A stretch of DNA of 64,000 nt. Source: JAEULH01 sp963805915 (GTDB lineage Bacteria > Pseudomonadota > Alphaproteobacteria > Rhodospirillales > Defluviicoccaceae). The translations under genes were made by a program, and so were the position numbers. Below the pieces are notes generated by a model, which did not search any database, was not told where the DNA came from, and saw only the letters and a program-made list of their open reading frames with translations. Below are positions 1 to 10,349 of the stretch, in pieces. Each line of letters starts with the position of its first letter. Position 1 is the stretch's first letter. The stretch lies in NCBI GenBank assembly GCA_963805915.1, contig CAWDWD010000009.1:48398-112397 (forward strand). The letters run 5' to 3'.

Positions 1-337
1 CCTGCGCGATCCCGTCAATCGTCACCGTCGCGCCGTCTTCGAAAACGATAAGCGCGCGCGTATCGGCGCCGGCAATGAGAACATCGCCCTCGCCGACGGC
101 GTCGCCGGCGGCAAGCTCTACGCCGATGTCGGACGTGCCGATCGCGATCAGCCTGCCGTCAAGCGAGCCGACGTGAGCGATCGCGCTCGACCATGTCGGC
201 GATACGCTCGGCGAGGTCAGGGCCGGCGGGGGTATCGGCTGCGAGGTGGACTGCGCGGAGCCGGGGTGAAAACCGGTTGAGGGATCGGCCGATAAGTCCG
301 GAGAGGCGGTCAGCTGCTCGATATGCATCGGCACCAT
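1..337 (-). CDS. N-terminal part of a FecR/BapA-type surface protein (runs off the left edge)
   Basis: An open frame without stops reads leftward from an ATG at 337 (or an in-frame ATG at 328) off the window edge, giving 112 codons. The first ~55 residues are Ser/Pro/Thr-rich and look disordered. The rest (HVGSLDGRLIAIGTSDIGVE ... GDAVGEGDVLIAG ... IVFEDGATVTIDGIAQ) has the pattern of the FecR-like or retention-module domain found at the start of large adhesins: a 'V.G.D G' strand, 'L..GD.V.EGD.L.T', then a hydrophobic strand and 'DG..V.I'. AGGA lies just upstream of the ATG at 337. Such domains sit in the periplasm or hold giant adhesins in the outer membrane. The family call is from pattern only and the protein is incomplete. 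Confidence 0.5.
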   Translation of the reverse strand, partial: MVPMHIEQLTASPDLSADPSTGFHPGSAQSTSQPIPPPALTSPSVSPTWSSAIAHVGSLDGRLIAIGTSDIGVELAAGDAVGEGDVLIAGADTRALIVFEDGATVTIDGIAQ

Positions 338-494
338 CAATCCTGCGGGAAGCGCAACAACCTCCGCGAGAGTAGCACATTAACGATTGATTAAAAAGGG
401 TGGCGGCAGGATCGGAAAAACAACCTTATCGCGACCGGAATGAAAAACCCCGCATCACGGCCCGCGCCCCGCCGTCCCCTCGCGATGTTGACGC

Positions 495-1364
495 CTAGCC
501 GCCGGTTTCGAAGCCGGGATAAAGCGTCATGCCGCCGTCGACGTAGAGGCTAAGCCCGGTGATATAGTCGGCGTCATCGGAGGCGAGCCAGATGGCGGCG
601 CGCGCGATATCGTCCGGCTCGCCGATGCGCTTGTACGGCACCAGCTCCATCAGTTTCTTGTAAGCCTCGCGCGTGCTCCACGCGTCCGTGTTGATGGGTG
701 TGCGTATCGCGCCGGGGCAGATCGCGTTGACCCGGATCCGGTGCGGCGCGACCTCCTGGGCGATGCTCTTCATCATCAGCGAAACGCCGCCCTTGCTGGC
801 GGCGTAGTTGACGTGGCCGGCCCACGGAATGACGTCGTGGACCGAACTCATGCAGATGATCTTGCCGGCGGCGCATGAGACCTCGGGCACGACCCCGCGC
901 CGTTTGAACGCGCGGACCGCGGCGCGGGCGCAGAGGAACTGCCCGGTCAGGTTGACGCCGATCACCTTGTTCCATTGCGCGAGCGTCATCTCGTCGAATG
1001 GCGCGTCCTGCTGCAGGCCGGCGTTGGCGACGAGAATGTCGATGCCGCCGAACTCCTCCATCATCTTCGCGAACATCGCCTCGACCTCATCTTCCTTGGA
1101 GACGTCGCACGAATGGGCGAATGCCCTCGTTCCGCCTTTCCTGATTGCCTCGGCGACGACCTCGCCCTCGGTGTCGCCGGCGTGGTAGTTGACGACGACA
1201 TCGGCGCCGGCCATGCCGAAGCCCAGTGCGATGCCCATGCCGAGGCCGGAACTCGCGCCGGTGACCAACGCCTTCTGGCCCTTCAGTTTCTGGTCGATCG
1301 AACGCTTGGGCAAGACGACCTTGGGCAGGTTGGGATCATGAAACGCCGAGAAGTCGATATCCAT
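495..1364 (-). CDS. SDR-family NAD(P)-dependent oxidoreductase (glucose 1-dehydrogenase-like)
   Basis: A 289-residue classical short-chain dehydrogenase. The cofactor loop TGASSGLGMG is near residue 35, the NAG motif follows, and the catalytic Ser (SSVHDV) and YAASK (Tyr-x-x-x-Lys) are all present. The C-terminal end GLSLYVDGGMTLYPGF is typical of glucose/ribitol dehydrogenase-like SDRs. The ATG at 1364 is chosen because AAGGGAG lies 9 bases upstream; a longer frame reaching back to 1442 adds an unconserved, Arg-rich leader. The gene is divergent from msrB with ~125 bases between them. The exact sugar or alcohol substrate cannot be told from sequence. Confidence 0.9.
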   Translation of the reverse strand: MDIDFSAFHDPNLPKVVLPKRSIDQKLKGQKALVTGASSGLGMGIALGFGMAGADVVVNYHAGDTEGEVVAEAIRKGGTRAFAHSCDVSKEDEVEAMFAKMMEEFGGIDILVANAGLQQDAPFDEMTLAQWNKVIGVNLTGQFLCARAAVRAFKRRGVVPEVSCAAGKIICMSSVHDVIPWAGHVNYAASKGGVSLMMKSIAQEVAPHRIRVNAICPGAIRTPINTDAWSTREAYKKLMELVPYKRIGEPDDIARAAIWLASDDADYITGLSLYVDGGMTLYPGFETGG

Positions 1365-1488
1365 GTGCCGCGTCTCCCTTGCGAGGCGAAGTGCGCCGCC
1401 CGATCGCCGCGCGTAACTTGAAAATGACAAAAGAGCCAACACTTCTCATTACAGCAAAGCATGGTGTGGGCAAGAGGTGACGGATCCG

Positions 1489-1911
1489 ATGGCGGATAGC
1501 GCGACAAGGATGGACGTGAAAACGGACGACGACTGGCGGGCCCTGCTGACGCCCGAGCAATATGCCGTGTGCCGGCAAAAGGGGACCGAGCGGCCGTTCA
1601 CCGGGGCCTATTGGGATACCAAAGAGCCCGGCGTCTACCTGTGCGCGTGCTGCGGCGAAGAGCTGTTCGCCTCCGACACCAAGTTCGAGTCCGGAACCGG
1701 CTGGCCGAGCTTCTACCAGCCGGTCGACGCGGCCAAGGTGACCGCCGAGACGGACAGTTCCCACGGCATGGTTCGCACGGAGGTCATGTGCGGACGCTGC
1801 GGCGCCCACCTCGGCCACGTCTTTCCCGACGGCCCCCAGCCTTCCGGCCAGCGCTACTGCATCAACTCGGCGTCGCTCAATCTGCGCAAGGCGGGCGAAC
1901 AGGGCGAGTAG
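1489..1911 (+). CDS. msrB: Peptide-methionine (R)-S-oxide reductase MsrB
   Basis: Repairs oxidised methionine (the R-sulfoxide) in proteins using thioredoxin as reductant. The 140-residue protein has both zinc-binding CxxC pairs (CACC and CGRC), the GTGWPSF substrate motif and the RYCINSASL motif carrying the catalytic Cys (C124 from this start), so it looks active. The ATG at 1489 follows AAGAGG by about 11 bases; an in-frame GTG at 1477 and an ATG at 1510 are alternatives. No signal peptide is seen, so it is probably cytoplasmic. Confidence 0.95.
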   Translation: MADSATRMDVKTDDDWRALLTPEQYAVCRQKGTERPFTGAYWDTKEPGVYLCACCGEELFASDTKFESGTGWPSFYQPVDAAKVTAETDSSHGMVRTEVMCGRCGAHLGHVFPDGPQPSGQRYCINSASLNLRKAGEQGE

Positions 1912-1939
1912 TCGACGCCGAAGGCGGAATTCGGGCGGG

Positions 1940-3253
1940 CTACCTCACCTTGAGCGCGAGATCGCGGCGATCGAGACGGCCAATGCCGGCCAACAGGCGG
2001 TAGGTCGCGAGGCGCAGGTCGGCCTCGGCGATGGTCAATGATATGCGCGCGCGGGTGAGTTCGTTCTCGGCGTCGAGCACGTTGATGACCGTCTCGCGCC
2101 CGGCGGCCCGAAGCTTGCGCCGCATCTGGTAGACCTGTTCGGCGATGAGGACGCCGTTTTCGAGCAGGCCCGCGCGCTCGCGCGCCGTTTCCAGGGCGTG
2201 CCAGGCGAGTCGCACGGCCTCGACGGTCCTCCGCTCAAGCGCGGCGTAATCGCTCCGGCTGCCGCGATAGGCGGCCGCGGCCCGCGCGGCGGCGGCGTCG
2301 GTGGCAAAGCCGTCGAACAGATTCCACTTGGCGCGGACCAGGATCGACAGATCGGTCCGCACCCCCTCGACAAGGTCGGAATCCTTCTCGTAATTGGCGC
2401 CGGCGACGACATCGAAGGTCGGATAGTAGCCCGAGCGGGCGAGACGGCGTCCTTCCTCGGCCTCCGCCACGGCCGCGAGGCTCGCGGCCACCGCCGGGTT
2501 CTCGTTGGTGGCGATCGTAACCGCCTGGTCGAGCGTGCGTGGCAGCAGGTGGCCCACCGGCGGCGGCTCGGCCATCGCATCGATGTCCGGCGGCCGGCCG
2601 AACAGCTGGAGATAGCGGCTGACCGCCTCGCGCAGCGCGCCCTCGAAGGCGACCCGTTGCTCCTTGCCGACCTGAAGGCGCGACTTGGCCTGAAGCACGT
2701 CGACGGCGATCCCGGCGCCGCGGCGGACGCGCTCGTCCTCGAGACGGAGCTGGCGCTTGATGTTCTGCTCGCTCGCGCGCGCCAGTTCGACCAGTCGGCG
2801 CTGACGGAGAATGTCGAGATAGGCGCTGATACCGGCGAACAGCACCTGCTGGCGGGTCGAAGAGAGCGAGAACTCCGCCGCTTCGAGCTGGAGTTCGGCG
2901 CCGTGAAGTGCGGCCGGCGTTGCAAAACCGTCGAACAACGTCTGCGACAGCTGGACCCCGGCAAGCTGCGCCACCGATACCCACTCACCGCCGCCGGCCT
3001 GTTTGGTGACGGGACTGTCGATATATTGCGGGCCGCCGGCGGTGGTGACATCGAGCTTCGGCAGATAGTTTGCCGCGGCATTGTCCACCCCGGCGCGCGC
3101 GGCCTCGACGGCGTGGCGGCGGCCGGCAATCTCCGGATGGGTATCGACCAGCACTTGCAGCTCATCAGTGAAAGTCTGGGCTGCCGCGGCGGCGGAAAAG
3201 CCGAGGATCACCGCCGCCAGCGCTGAAGCGGCGTATCTGAACTTACCGGGCAA
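1940..3253 (-). CDS. TolC-family outer membrane efflux protein
   Basis: The 437-residue protein opens with a signal peptide (about 25 residues, ending AAAAAQ). It is built as two repeated halves of long amphipathic helices, rich in Ala, Arg, Glu and Leu, with short beta-barrel segments such as VTTAGGPQY and VVAGANY. That is the layout of TolC-type trimeric channels that form the outer membrane exit of type I secretion and efflux pumps. The start is TTG at 3253, supported by AAGGGGG five bases upstream. No inner membrane or adaptor partner lies next to it, so the exported substrate is unknown. A type I link to the surface protein truncated at the left edge is possible but only inferred. Confidence 0.88.
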   Translation of the reverse strand: MPGKFRYAASALAAVILGFSAAAAAQTFTDELQVLVDTHPEIAGRRHAVEAARAGVDNAAANYLPKLDVTTAGGPQYIDSPVTKQAGGGEWVSVAQLAGVQLSQTLFDGFATPAALHGAELQLEAAEFSLSSTRQQVLFAGISAYLDILRQRRLVELARASEQNIKRQLRLEDERVRRGAGIAVDVLQAKSRLQVGKEQRVAFEGALREAVSRYLQLFGRPPDIDAMAEPPPVGHLLPRTLDQAVTIATNENPAVAASLAAVAEAEEGRRLARSGYYPTFDVVAGANYEKDSDLVEGVRTDLSILVRAKWNLFDGFATDAAAARAAAAYRGSRSDYAALERRTVEAVRLAWHALETARERAGLLENGVLIAEQVYQMRRKLRAAGRETVINVLDAENELTRARISLTIAEADLRLATYRLLAGIGRLDRRDLALKVR

Positions 3254-3340
3254 GGACCCCCCTTCGTGTCACCCGATCGGGTGGAACACGAGGAGCACCA
3301 TACACCGATTTTCACAATATTTTAACCTATGTGGGGTAGC

Positions 3341-6300
3341 TCAGCCATAGCCGCCGCCGCCCGGCGTTTCGATGACAAAGACGTCGCCCGGCGCCATCCG
3401 CGTCTGGTCGGTCGCGGCGAGGCCTTGCGCCGTTCCGTCGGCCCGCTCGACCGCATTGCGACCGCAGGCCCCCGCTTCGCCGCCGGCCATGCCGAAGGGC
3501 TGGACGCGGCGGTGGCCGGAGAGGATCGCCGCGGTCATCGCCTCGCGGAAGGCGATCCGCCGGATGACGCCGTCGCCGCCGCGATAGGCGCCCGCGCCGC
3601 CCGACCCGCGGCGGATGGAAAAATCCTCGACCAGCACCGGAAAGCGCCATTCGAGGACCTCCGGATCGGTCAGCCGCGAATTGGTCATATGGGTATGCAC
3701 CGCGTCGGTTCCGGCGAAGCCCGGACCGGCGCCGGAGCCGCCGCAGATCGTTTCGTAGTACTGGTGGCGGTCGTTGCCGAAGGTGAAGTTGTTCATGGTC
3801 CCTTGCGAGGCCGCCATCGTCCCGAGCGCGCCGTAGAGCGCGTCGGTCACGCATTGCGACGTCTCGACGTTACCGGCGACCACCGCCGCGGGGTAACGCG
3901 GGTTCAGCATCGAGCCTTCGGGCAGGACGATGTCGAGCGGCTTGAGGCAGCCGGCGTTGAGCGGAATATCGTCGTCGACCAGCGTGCGAAAGACGTAGAG
4001 CACCGCCGCCTTGGCCACCGCCGACGGCGCGTTGAAGTTGGTCGGCCGTTGCGCCGACGTTCCGGTGAAGTCGATCCGCGCCCGGCGTTCCGCCCGCTCG
4101 ATGGTGATCGCGACGCGGATGGTCGCGCCGTCGTCCATCTCGTAGGCGAACGCGCCGTCGCCGAGCACGTCGAGGACCCGGCGGACCTGCTCCTCGGCGT
4201 TGTCCTGGACATGGCCCATGTAGGCCTGGACGACGTCGAGGCCGAAATGGTCGACCATCTTGCGGAGTTCGCGCACGCCGGTCTCGTTGGCGGCAATCTG
4301 CGCCCTCAGGTCGGCCAGGTTCTGCTCCGGATTGCGCGCCGGCCACGGGCCCGAGGTCAGCAGCGCGCGCATTTCGTCTTCGCAAAAGCGGCCGCGATCG
4401 ACCAGCACCACGTTGTCGATGAGGATGCCCTCGTCCTCGACCGAGCGGCTGTCCGGCGGCATCGATCCCGGCGTGGTTCCGCCGATGTCGGCGTGATGGC
4501 CGCGCGAGCCGACGAAGAACATGATCTCACCTTCTTCGCCGCCTGCCCGCCTCGCCGCCAGCCTCGCCGTGCGCGGCGTTGAACACCGGGGTGATCACGG
4601 TGATGTCGGGCAGGTGGGTGCCGCCGTTGTAGGGCGCATTGAGGGCGTAGACGTCGCCCGGGCGCATGGCGCCCTCGCGCTCGCGGATGACCGTGCGGAT
4701 GCTTTCGCCCATCGAGCCCAGATGGACCGGCATGTGCGGCGCGTTGGCGACGAGCGCGCCATCGGCATCGAATACGGCGCAGGAGAAGTCGAGCCGCTCC
4801 TTGATGTTGACCGACTGGGCGGTATTGGCGAGCGACGCGCCCATCTGCTCGGCGATCGACATGAACAGGTTGTTGAACACCTCGAGCATGATCGGATCGG
4901 CTCGGGTGCCGATCGCCTGACGCGCCGGGCGGGGCACGACCCGGCTGAGCACCAGATCATCGCGCGGTGTAACCTCGGCCCGCCAGCCGGGTTCGATGAC
5001 GGTCGTCGCCGTCGCCTCGGCGATGATCGCCGGGCCCGCGACCAGATGGCCAGGGCGCAGGTCGGCGCGCCGGTGCACCGGCGCACGTATGCTCTCGCCC
5101 GCGAACACCGCATCGACTTCCGCGACCGGGGCGGATGGCGCGCGCGCCTCGACCGGCCGCGCCGCGCCGTCCCCCACCCGCGCCGTCGCGGCGATCGCCT
5201 CGACCGAGACCGCCTCGACAATCAATGGACGCCCGGCCATGACAAAGCCGAAGCGCTGGCGGTGCAGCTCGGCGAAGGCCGCGGCCATGTCGGCCAGACC
5301 GGCGAAAGCGACCATCAGCGCGGTATCGGTCCCCTGGTAGCGCAGGTGCAGCCGGCGCACGATTTCGATGGCTTCGGCGGGGATGCCTTGCGTCTCGATC
5401 TCGCCGCGCGCGGCCGCGGCCAGGCCATCGAGCGTCGCCGCGAACCCGTCCAGCGCCGCCGCGTCGAGCGGCCGCTCGACCGCGCGTTCGCGCAAGGCAC
5501 GGATGTCGGCGAGGCCCATGCCGTAGGCGGACAGCACGCCGGCGAACGGGTGAACGAGGACGCGGGTCATCCCCAGCGCGTCGGCGACCAGGCAGGCGTG
5601 CTGGCCGCCCGCGCCGCCGAAGCAGTTGAGCACGTATTCGGTGACGTCGTAGCCGCGCTGGACCGAGATCTGCTTGATCGCGTTGGCCATGTTCTCGACG
5701 GCGATGCGCAGGAACCCTTCGGCAACCTCGGCGGGCGTGCGCGCCACCCCGGTGGCGGCGGCGATGTCTCCGGCCAAAGCAGCGAAGCCGGCATGAACGG
5801 CCTCGGCATCGAGCGGGCTGTCGGCGTGGGGGCCGAAGACGCGGGGGAAGAACGCGGGCTGGATCCGGCCCAGCGCGACGTTGCAGTCGGTCACCGTCAG
5901 CGGCCCGCCACGGCGGTAGCACGCCGGTCCCGGTGATGCCCCGGCCGAATCCGGGCCGACCCGAAAGCGCGCTCCGTCGAAATGCAGGATCGAGCCGCCG
6001 CCGGCGGCGACGGTATGGATCCGCATCATCGGCGCGCGCATCCGCACCCCGGCGACCTGGGTGTCGAAGGCGCGTTCGTATTCGCCGTCGTAGTGCGACA
6101 CGTCGGTCGAGGTGCCACCCATGTCGAAGCCGATGACCCGGTCGAAGCCGGCCAGCTCTGCCGTCCGGACCATGCCGACGACCCCGCCGGCCGGGCCGGA
6201 CAGGATCGAGTCCTTGCCCTGAAACAGCCGCGCATCGGTCAGTCCGCCGTTCGACTGCATGAACATCAGCCGAACGCCCCCATGCTCGCCCCCCAGCTCG

Positions 6301-6996
6301 CCCGCGACCGCGTCGACGTAGCGGCGCAGGATCGGCGAGAGGTAGGCGTCGACGACGGTGGTGTCGCCGCGCGAGACCAGCTTCATCAGCGGGCTGACCT
6401 CGTGCGAGGTCGAGATTTGTGTAAAGCCGACCGCGCGGGCAAGCGCCGCCAGCCGTTGTTCGTGGGCGGGATAGCGGTAGCCGTGCATGAGCACGATGGC
6501 GATCGGCGCGAATGCCCTCGGCGTAGGCGTCCGAAAGTGCTCCGAAGGCCGCGTCCTCGTCGAGGGCGGCGAGCACCGCCCCGCCGGCGTCGACCCGCTC
6601 GTCGATCTCGCTGACCCGCTCGTAGAGCAGCTCGGGCAGGACAATGTGGCGGTCGAACAGCTTCGGGCGGTTCTGATAGCCGATCCGCAAGGCATCGCGA
6701 AAGCCGCGCGTAATGGCGAGCAGCACCCGGTCGCCCTTGCGCTCGAGCAGGGCGTTGGTCGCGACCGTCGTGCCCATCTTCACCGCGTCCATATCACCGG
6801 CCGGGATCGGTGTTTGCGGCGCCAGCCCGAGGACGTCGCGGATGCCCTGGATCGCCGCGTCGGCGTAGCGTTCGGGATTCTCCGACAACAGCTTCGCCGT
6901 CACCACCCGCCCGTCCGGCCCGCGCGCGACCACGTCGGTAAAGGTTCCGCCGCGATCGATCCAGAATTCCCAGCCCGTGTGGCTATCGCCTTGCAT
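3341..6996 (-). pseudogene. 5-oxoprolinase-like HyuA-HyuB fusion, broken by two frameshifts
   Basis: Read across three frames this is one ~1215-residue ATP-dependent 5-oxoprolinase/N-methylhydantoinase. The HyuA N-terminus (FWIDRGGTFTDVVARGPDG) starts at 6996. The HyuA body (GFDMGGTSTDVSHYDGE, NCFGGAGGQHACLVADALG) follows, then the HyuB part (MLEVFNNLFMSIAEQMG; SRGHHADIGGTTPGSMPP) ending GGGGYG at 3341. The first shift is near 6504, where EGIRA leaves frame and AIVLMHGYRY resumes one base later. The second is near 4540, where VITPVFNAAH leaves frame and GEIMFFVGSRGHHADIGG resumes. All other parts look conserved, so this is either a recently inactivated gene or a gene with two assembly indels. 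If intact, it would open 5-oxoproline or a related cyclic amide. Confidence 0.85.
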
Positions 6997-7238
6997 CCGC
7001 CAAACACCGCTTGAGGAGAGAAGATTTCGCTGCGGGGGCGATCTTAACGCGATGTTGGCGCGCCGTCTCCCGCGGCGGATGACTTTGACAGAGCGACCGG
7101 CATCGAGCTCGATCGAACGCTTGGCAATATCCCCTTGCCGGCGTGCGGGCGCGGGACTATGAGCGTGCGTCCGCCGGCGCGGTGACCTCGCGGTGACCGG
7201 GCGGCGGCGTGAACACGAAGGGGCGGGAGACGAAGGCG

Positions 7239-7712
7239 ATGACTTGTGAAGCGATCATGACCGTCGATCCTCCGGTCCTGCATCCCGACGAGACCGTCGG
7301 CGCCGCCGTCGATCGTCTGCTCGCCAAGCGCGTGCTGGCGTTGCCGGTCGTCGATGACAGCGGCCGCTATCTCGGCATGTTCGCCAAGAGCCGGCTGTTC
7401 GGCCTGCTCCTGCCCGCCGTCATCGCGACTGAGAGCACGATGCCGAACATGGGCAAGATCCCCGATCTCGACTTCCTGCGCGACTATCTGCCCGAGATGC
7501 AGCGCCGGTTGCAGGCGATCGCCGAGCATCCGGTCGGCCGCTACATCGACAGCACGGTCGCGGTGCTTCACCCGGACTCGCCGGTTGTCGCGGCGGTGCT
7601 TCAGGTTTTCCGCACGCGCAATTTCGTCCCCGTGGTCGACCAAAGCACCGGCAAGCTCGCCGGGGTCATCTCGACCTGGGATACGATCGCCAAGATCCGC
7701 GAAGCGCCATAA
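7239..7712 (+). CDS. Protein with two CBS domains
   Basis: A 157-residue cytoplasmic protein made of two CBS domains. The first covers about residues 1-55 (IMTVDPPVLHPDETVGAAVD ... ALPVVDDSGRYLGMF). The second covers about residues 100-155 (AVLHPDSPVVAAVLQVF ... FVPVVDQSTGKLAGVIS). CBS pairs bind adenosine nucleotides and often gate transporters or enzymes. It ends 68 bases before an ArsB-type permease on the same strand, so it may regulate that transporter; this is inferred from position. The ATG at 7239 is preferred (GGGAG and GAAGG upstream) over a GTG at 7209. Confidence 0.8.
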   Translation: MTCEAIMTVDPPVLHPDETVGAAVDRLLAKRVLALPVVDDSGRYLGMFAKSRLFGLLLPAVIATESTMPNMGKIPDLDFLRDYLPEMQRRLQAIAEHPVGRYIDSTVAVLHPDSPVVAAVLQVFRTRNFVPVVDQSTGKLAGVISTWDTIAKIREAP

Positions 7713-7780
7713 ACAAGATCCGATCCAACCCTACGCGAATCGGCGGATCAAACGCCGGCGGCTGACCTTCGGAGGCGAGC

Positions 7781-9130
7781 TTGGAACCCAACGCGGCGGC
7801 GGCACCCATCCATATACTGTTCGGCCTCAACGCGATGTGGACGGCGACCGCGGTGCTGATCGCCACCTACGCGATGATCATGACCGAGAAGGTCAACCGC
7901 GCGGTGGTCGCGCTGCTCGGCGCGGGCCTGCTGGTCATTCTCGGCATCATGACGCAGGAGCAGGCCGTTCGCGGCGTCGATTTCAATACCATCGGCTTGC
8001 TCATCGGTATGATGGTGATCGTCGCCGTCACCAAACGCTGCGGCATCTTCCAGTACCTGGCGATCTGGGCAGCCAAGCGGGCCCGGGCCAATCCGGCCGG
8101 CATCATGATCATGCTGCAGATCGTTACCGCCGTCGTCTCTGCGCTGCTCGACAACGTGACGACGGTACTGCTGGTCGTTCCGGTTACGATGGTCATCACC
8201 GAGGAACTCGGTGTGTCGCCCTATCCGTTTCTGGTCTCGCAGATCTTCGCCTCCAACATCGGCGGCACGGCAACACTGATCGGCGATCCGCCGAACATCC
8301 TGATCGGCTCCCTGGTCGGCCTGACCTTCAACCAGTTCATCACCAACCTTGCGCCGATTATCGTCGTCGTCCTGGCTCTGTCGTGCCTGGTTTTTCATTT
8401 GATCTGGGGCCGCCGGCTGCACGCCACCAACCGGGCGCGGGCGAGGATCATGCGGTTCGACGAGCGCGCCGCCATCTCCGACCGTAGGCTTCTGGCCCAG
8501 GCGCTCTGCGTGATCGCCCTGGTCATCGCCGGTTTCGTTTTCGCCCATTCGCTGGGCGTTCAACCGGCGACCACCGCACTGTTCGGCGCGGCGCTGCTCA
8601 TGCTTCTCTACTGCTTCGGCCACTCCGCCGAGGAACAGAGCGAACGGGTGCAAGGCATCTTCAACGAGGTCGAATGGATCACGATATTCTTCTTCGTTGG
8701 CCTATTTATTGTTGTCAGCGGCGTCGAACGGACCGGCCTGCTTAAGCTCGCGGCCGAGAACCTGGTCGCGGCGACCGGCGGCGATCTGACGACGACCGCG
8801 ATCGCCATCCTCTGGGCCTCGGCCATCCTGTCGGCGATCATCGACAACATCCCCTTCGTCGCCACCATGATCCCGCTGATCCACAACCTGGCGCCGTCGT
8901 TCGGCGGCCCCGATGGGTTGATGCCGCTGTGGTGGGCGCTGTCGCTCGGCGCGTGCCTAGGTGGCAACGGCACCCTCGTCGGTGCCTCGGCCAACCTCAC
9001 TGTCGCCGGGCTCGCCGAGCGCGCCGGCCAGCCCATCCGCTTTCTCGCCTACACCAAGGTCGCGTTCCCGGTGATGCTGATCACCGTCGCCATCGCTACC
9101 GTCTATTTATACTTCCGCTATCTTTCCTAG
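7781..9130 (+). CDS. ArsB/NhaD/P-protein-type (SLC13-like) membrane permease
   Basis: A 449-residue polytopic membrane protein of the ion transporter superfamily with about eleven hydrophobic segments in two inverted halves. Each half carries the re-entrant hairpin motif of the family: LLDNVTTVLLVVPV with ASNIGGTATLIGDPPN in the first, and IIDNIPFVATMIPLI with GGNGTLVGASANL in the second. Family members move arsenite, Na+/H+, dicarboxylates or other anions; the substrate cannot be told. The start is TTG at 7781 with GGAGG five bases upstream. Probably co-transcribed with the CBS protein. Confidence 0.87.
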   Translation: MEPNAAAAPIHILFGLNAMWTATAVLIATYAMIMTEKVNRAVVALLGAGLLVILGIMTQEQAVRGVDFNTIGLLIGMMVIVAVTKRCGIFQYLAIWAAKRARANPAGIMIMLQIVTAVVSALLDNVTTVLLVVPVTMVITEELGVSPYPFLVSQIFASNIGGTATLIGDPPNILIGSLVGLTFNQFITNLAPIIVVVLALSCLVFHLIWGRRLHATNRARARIMRFDERAAISDRRLLAQALCVIALVIAGFVFAHSLGVQPATTALFGAALLMLLYCFGHSAEEQSERVQGIFNEVEWITIFFFVGLFIVVSGVERTGLLKLAAENLVAATGGDLTTTAIAILWASAILSAIIDNIPFVATMIPLIHNLAPSFGGPDGLMPLWWALSLGACLGGNGTLVGASANLTVAGLAERAGQPIRFLAYTKVAFPVMLITVAIATVYLYFRYLS

Positions 9131-9143
9131 GGCATGCGACGCC

Positions 9144-10349
9144 TCAGCCCGGCTTGCCGTCGGGTCGCGGCCGCGCCAGCATCGGCCCGTAGACAATGAC
9201 AAAGCCGCCGAATGCCGCGATCCAGAAGACGCCGGCGCTCATCACCAGCGGATGGTATAGCGCCGGGAGCAGCGAGCCGGCCACCCGCAGCACCGCCGCA
9301 ACGCTGACCAGCACGTAGAGCACGCTCGTCGCGCGATCGGCGCGCAGCTCCCGCCCGGTGTGACCGCGGGTCGCCCGGGTCATGAGCGCCATGATCATGG
9401 TGGCGAGCCCGCCCGCGCTCAAGGCGTGCACCGCGGCGATCGGCGGGACGGCGCTCACCCCGCTCGCCGCCACCAAAGCGAGACCGATCCAGATCCAGGA
9501 GTAGCCGACGTGGAGAATGAACACCAACGGCTCGGCCCAGGTCGTATGTCCCTGCCAGCGCGCCAGGCGGACCAGGATCATGATCGCGGCGATGCCGGCC
9601 AACGCGGCGGTCACCAGCGCTTCCGGCGCCATGGTCCAGGCCGCCAGCGCAACCAGCGCGGCGATCATCGCCGCCCGGTCGATGCCGCCGAATGGTGCCG
9701 GCAGAACCTTGGCTCTGCGCTTGGCCAGCCAGTTGCGGGTAAAGCTGGGGATGATCCGCCCGCCGATCAGAACGACCAGCATGACCGCGACGGCGATGCC
9801 AAGCCGCCAGCCGACCCGCGCCGTCGGCGCCAAGCCGATCGCTTCGGCGTGCATCAACGCATTGGCCGCGAGGAATGTCGCCACCGCCACCGCCATCGGC
9901 AGATTGCGCCAGTTCTTGCCGGCGATGACCTCGCGCAGGACGACGCCGAGAACCGCGGCGTAGAACGCAAGATCCACGGCGGCGGCGGGCCATGCGCCGA
10001 TGACCGCCGAGGTCGCGACCGCGAGCCGGCCGGCCAGCCACAGCCCAATCAGCCCCAACAGCGGCGCGCCTTGCAGCGGCATCCGCCCGGTCCAGTTGGG
10101 AATGGCCGTCAGCAAAAAGCCGGCAATCGCCGCGCCGACGAAACCGAACAACATCTCATGGGCATGCCAAGTCAGCGGATCAAACACGCTGGCCAGCACC
10201 GGCGCGCCTTCGAAGGCCGAAAGCCACAGCGCCAGCGCGAGCGTCGCCCACAGCCCGGCGGCCAGGAAGAAGGGTCGATATCCGTACCCCAGAATTGCCG
10301 GTCCGGCATGAGCCTTGATCCGAGGTATAGCGACGCGCGCCTCATTCAT
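9144..10349 (-). CDS. nnrS: NnrS-family haem-copper membrane protein
   Basis: A 401-residue integral membrane protein with about twelve hydrophobic segments. It shows NnrS landmarks: GYGYRPFFLAAGLWA near the N-terminus, the His pair in DPLTWHAHEMLFGFVGA, FLLTAIPNWTGRMP, GGRIIPSFTRN, and a C-terminal HALSAGGLATMIMALMTRAT. NnrS proteins bind haem and copper and are tied to nitric oxide metabolism or resistance in Proteobacteria. It is convergent with the ArsB-type permease with only 13 bases between them. A dyad at 10500-10521 lies upstream and might be a regulator site. Confidence 0.88.
   Translation of the reverse strand: MNEARVAIPRIKAHAGPAILGYGYRPFFLAAGLWATLALALWLSAFEGAPVLASVFDPLTWHAHEMLFGFVGAAIAGFLLTAIPNWTGRMPLQGAPLLGLIGLWLAGRLAVATSAVIGAWPAAAVDLAFYAAVLGVVLREVIAGKNWRNLPMAVAVATFLAANALMHAEAIGLAPTARVGWRLGIAVAVMLVVLIGGRIIPSFTRNWLAKRRAKVLPAPFGGIDRAAMIAALVALAAWTMAPEALVTAALAGIAAIMILVRLARWQGHTTWAEPLVFILHVGYSWIWIGLALVAASGVSAVPPIAAVHALSAGGLATMIMALMTRATRGHTGRELRADRATSVLYVLVSVAAVLRVAGSLLPALYHPLVMSAGVFWIAAFGGFVIVYGPMLARPRPDGKPG

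Noticed and set aside
3329..7014. Long rightward ORFs (up to 471 codons) opposite the 5-oxoprolinase
   Set aside because: High-GC antisense shadows, Arg/Asp/His-rich, with no motif.
7044..7643. A 199-codon leftward ORF opposite the CBS gene
   Set aside because: Antisense shadow; the CBS protein on the other strand has clear domains.
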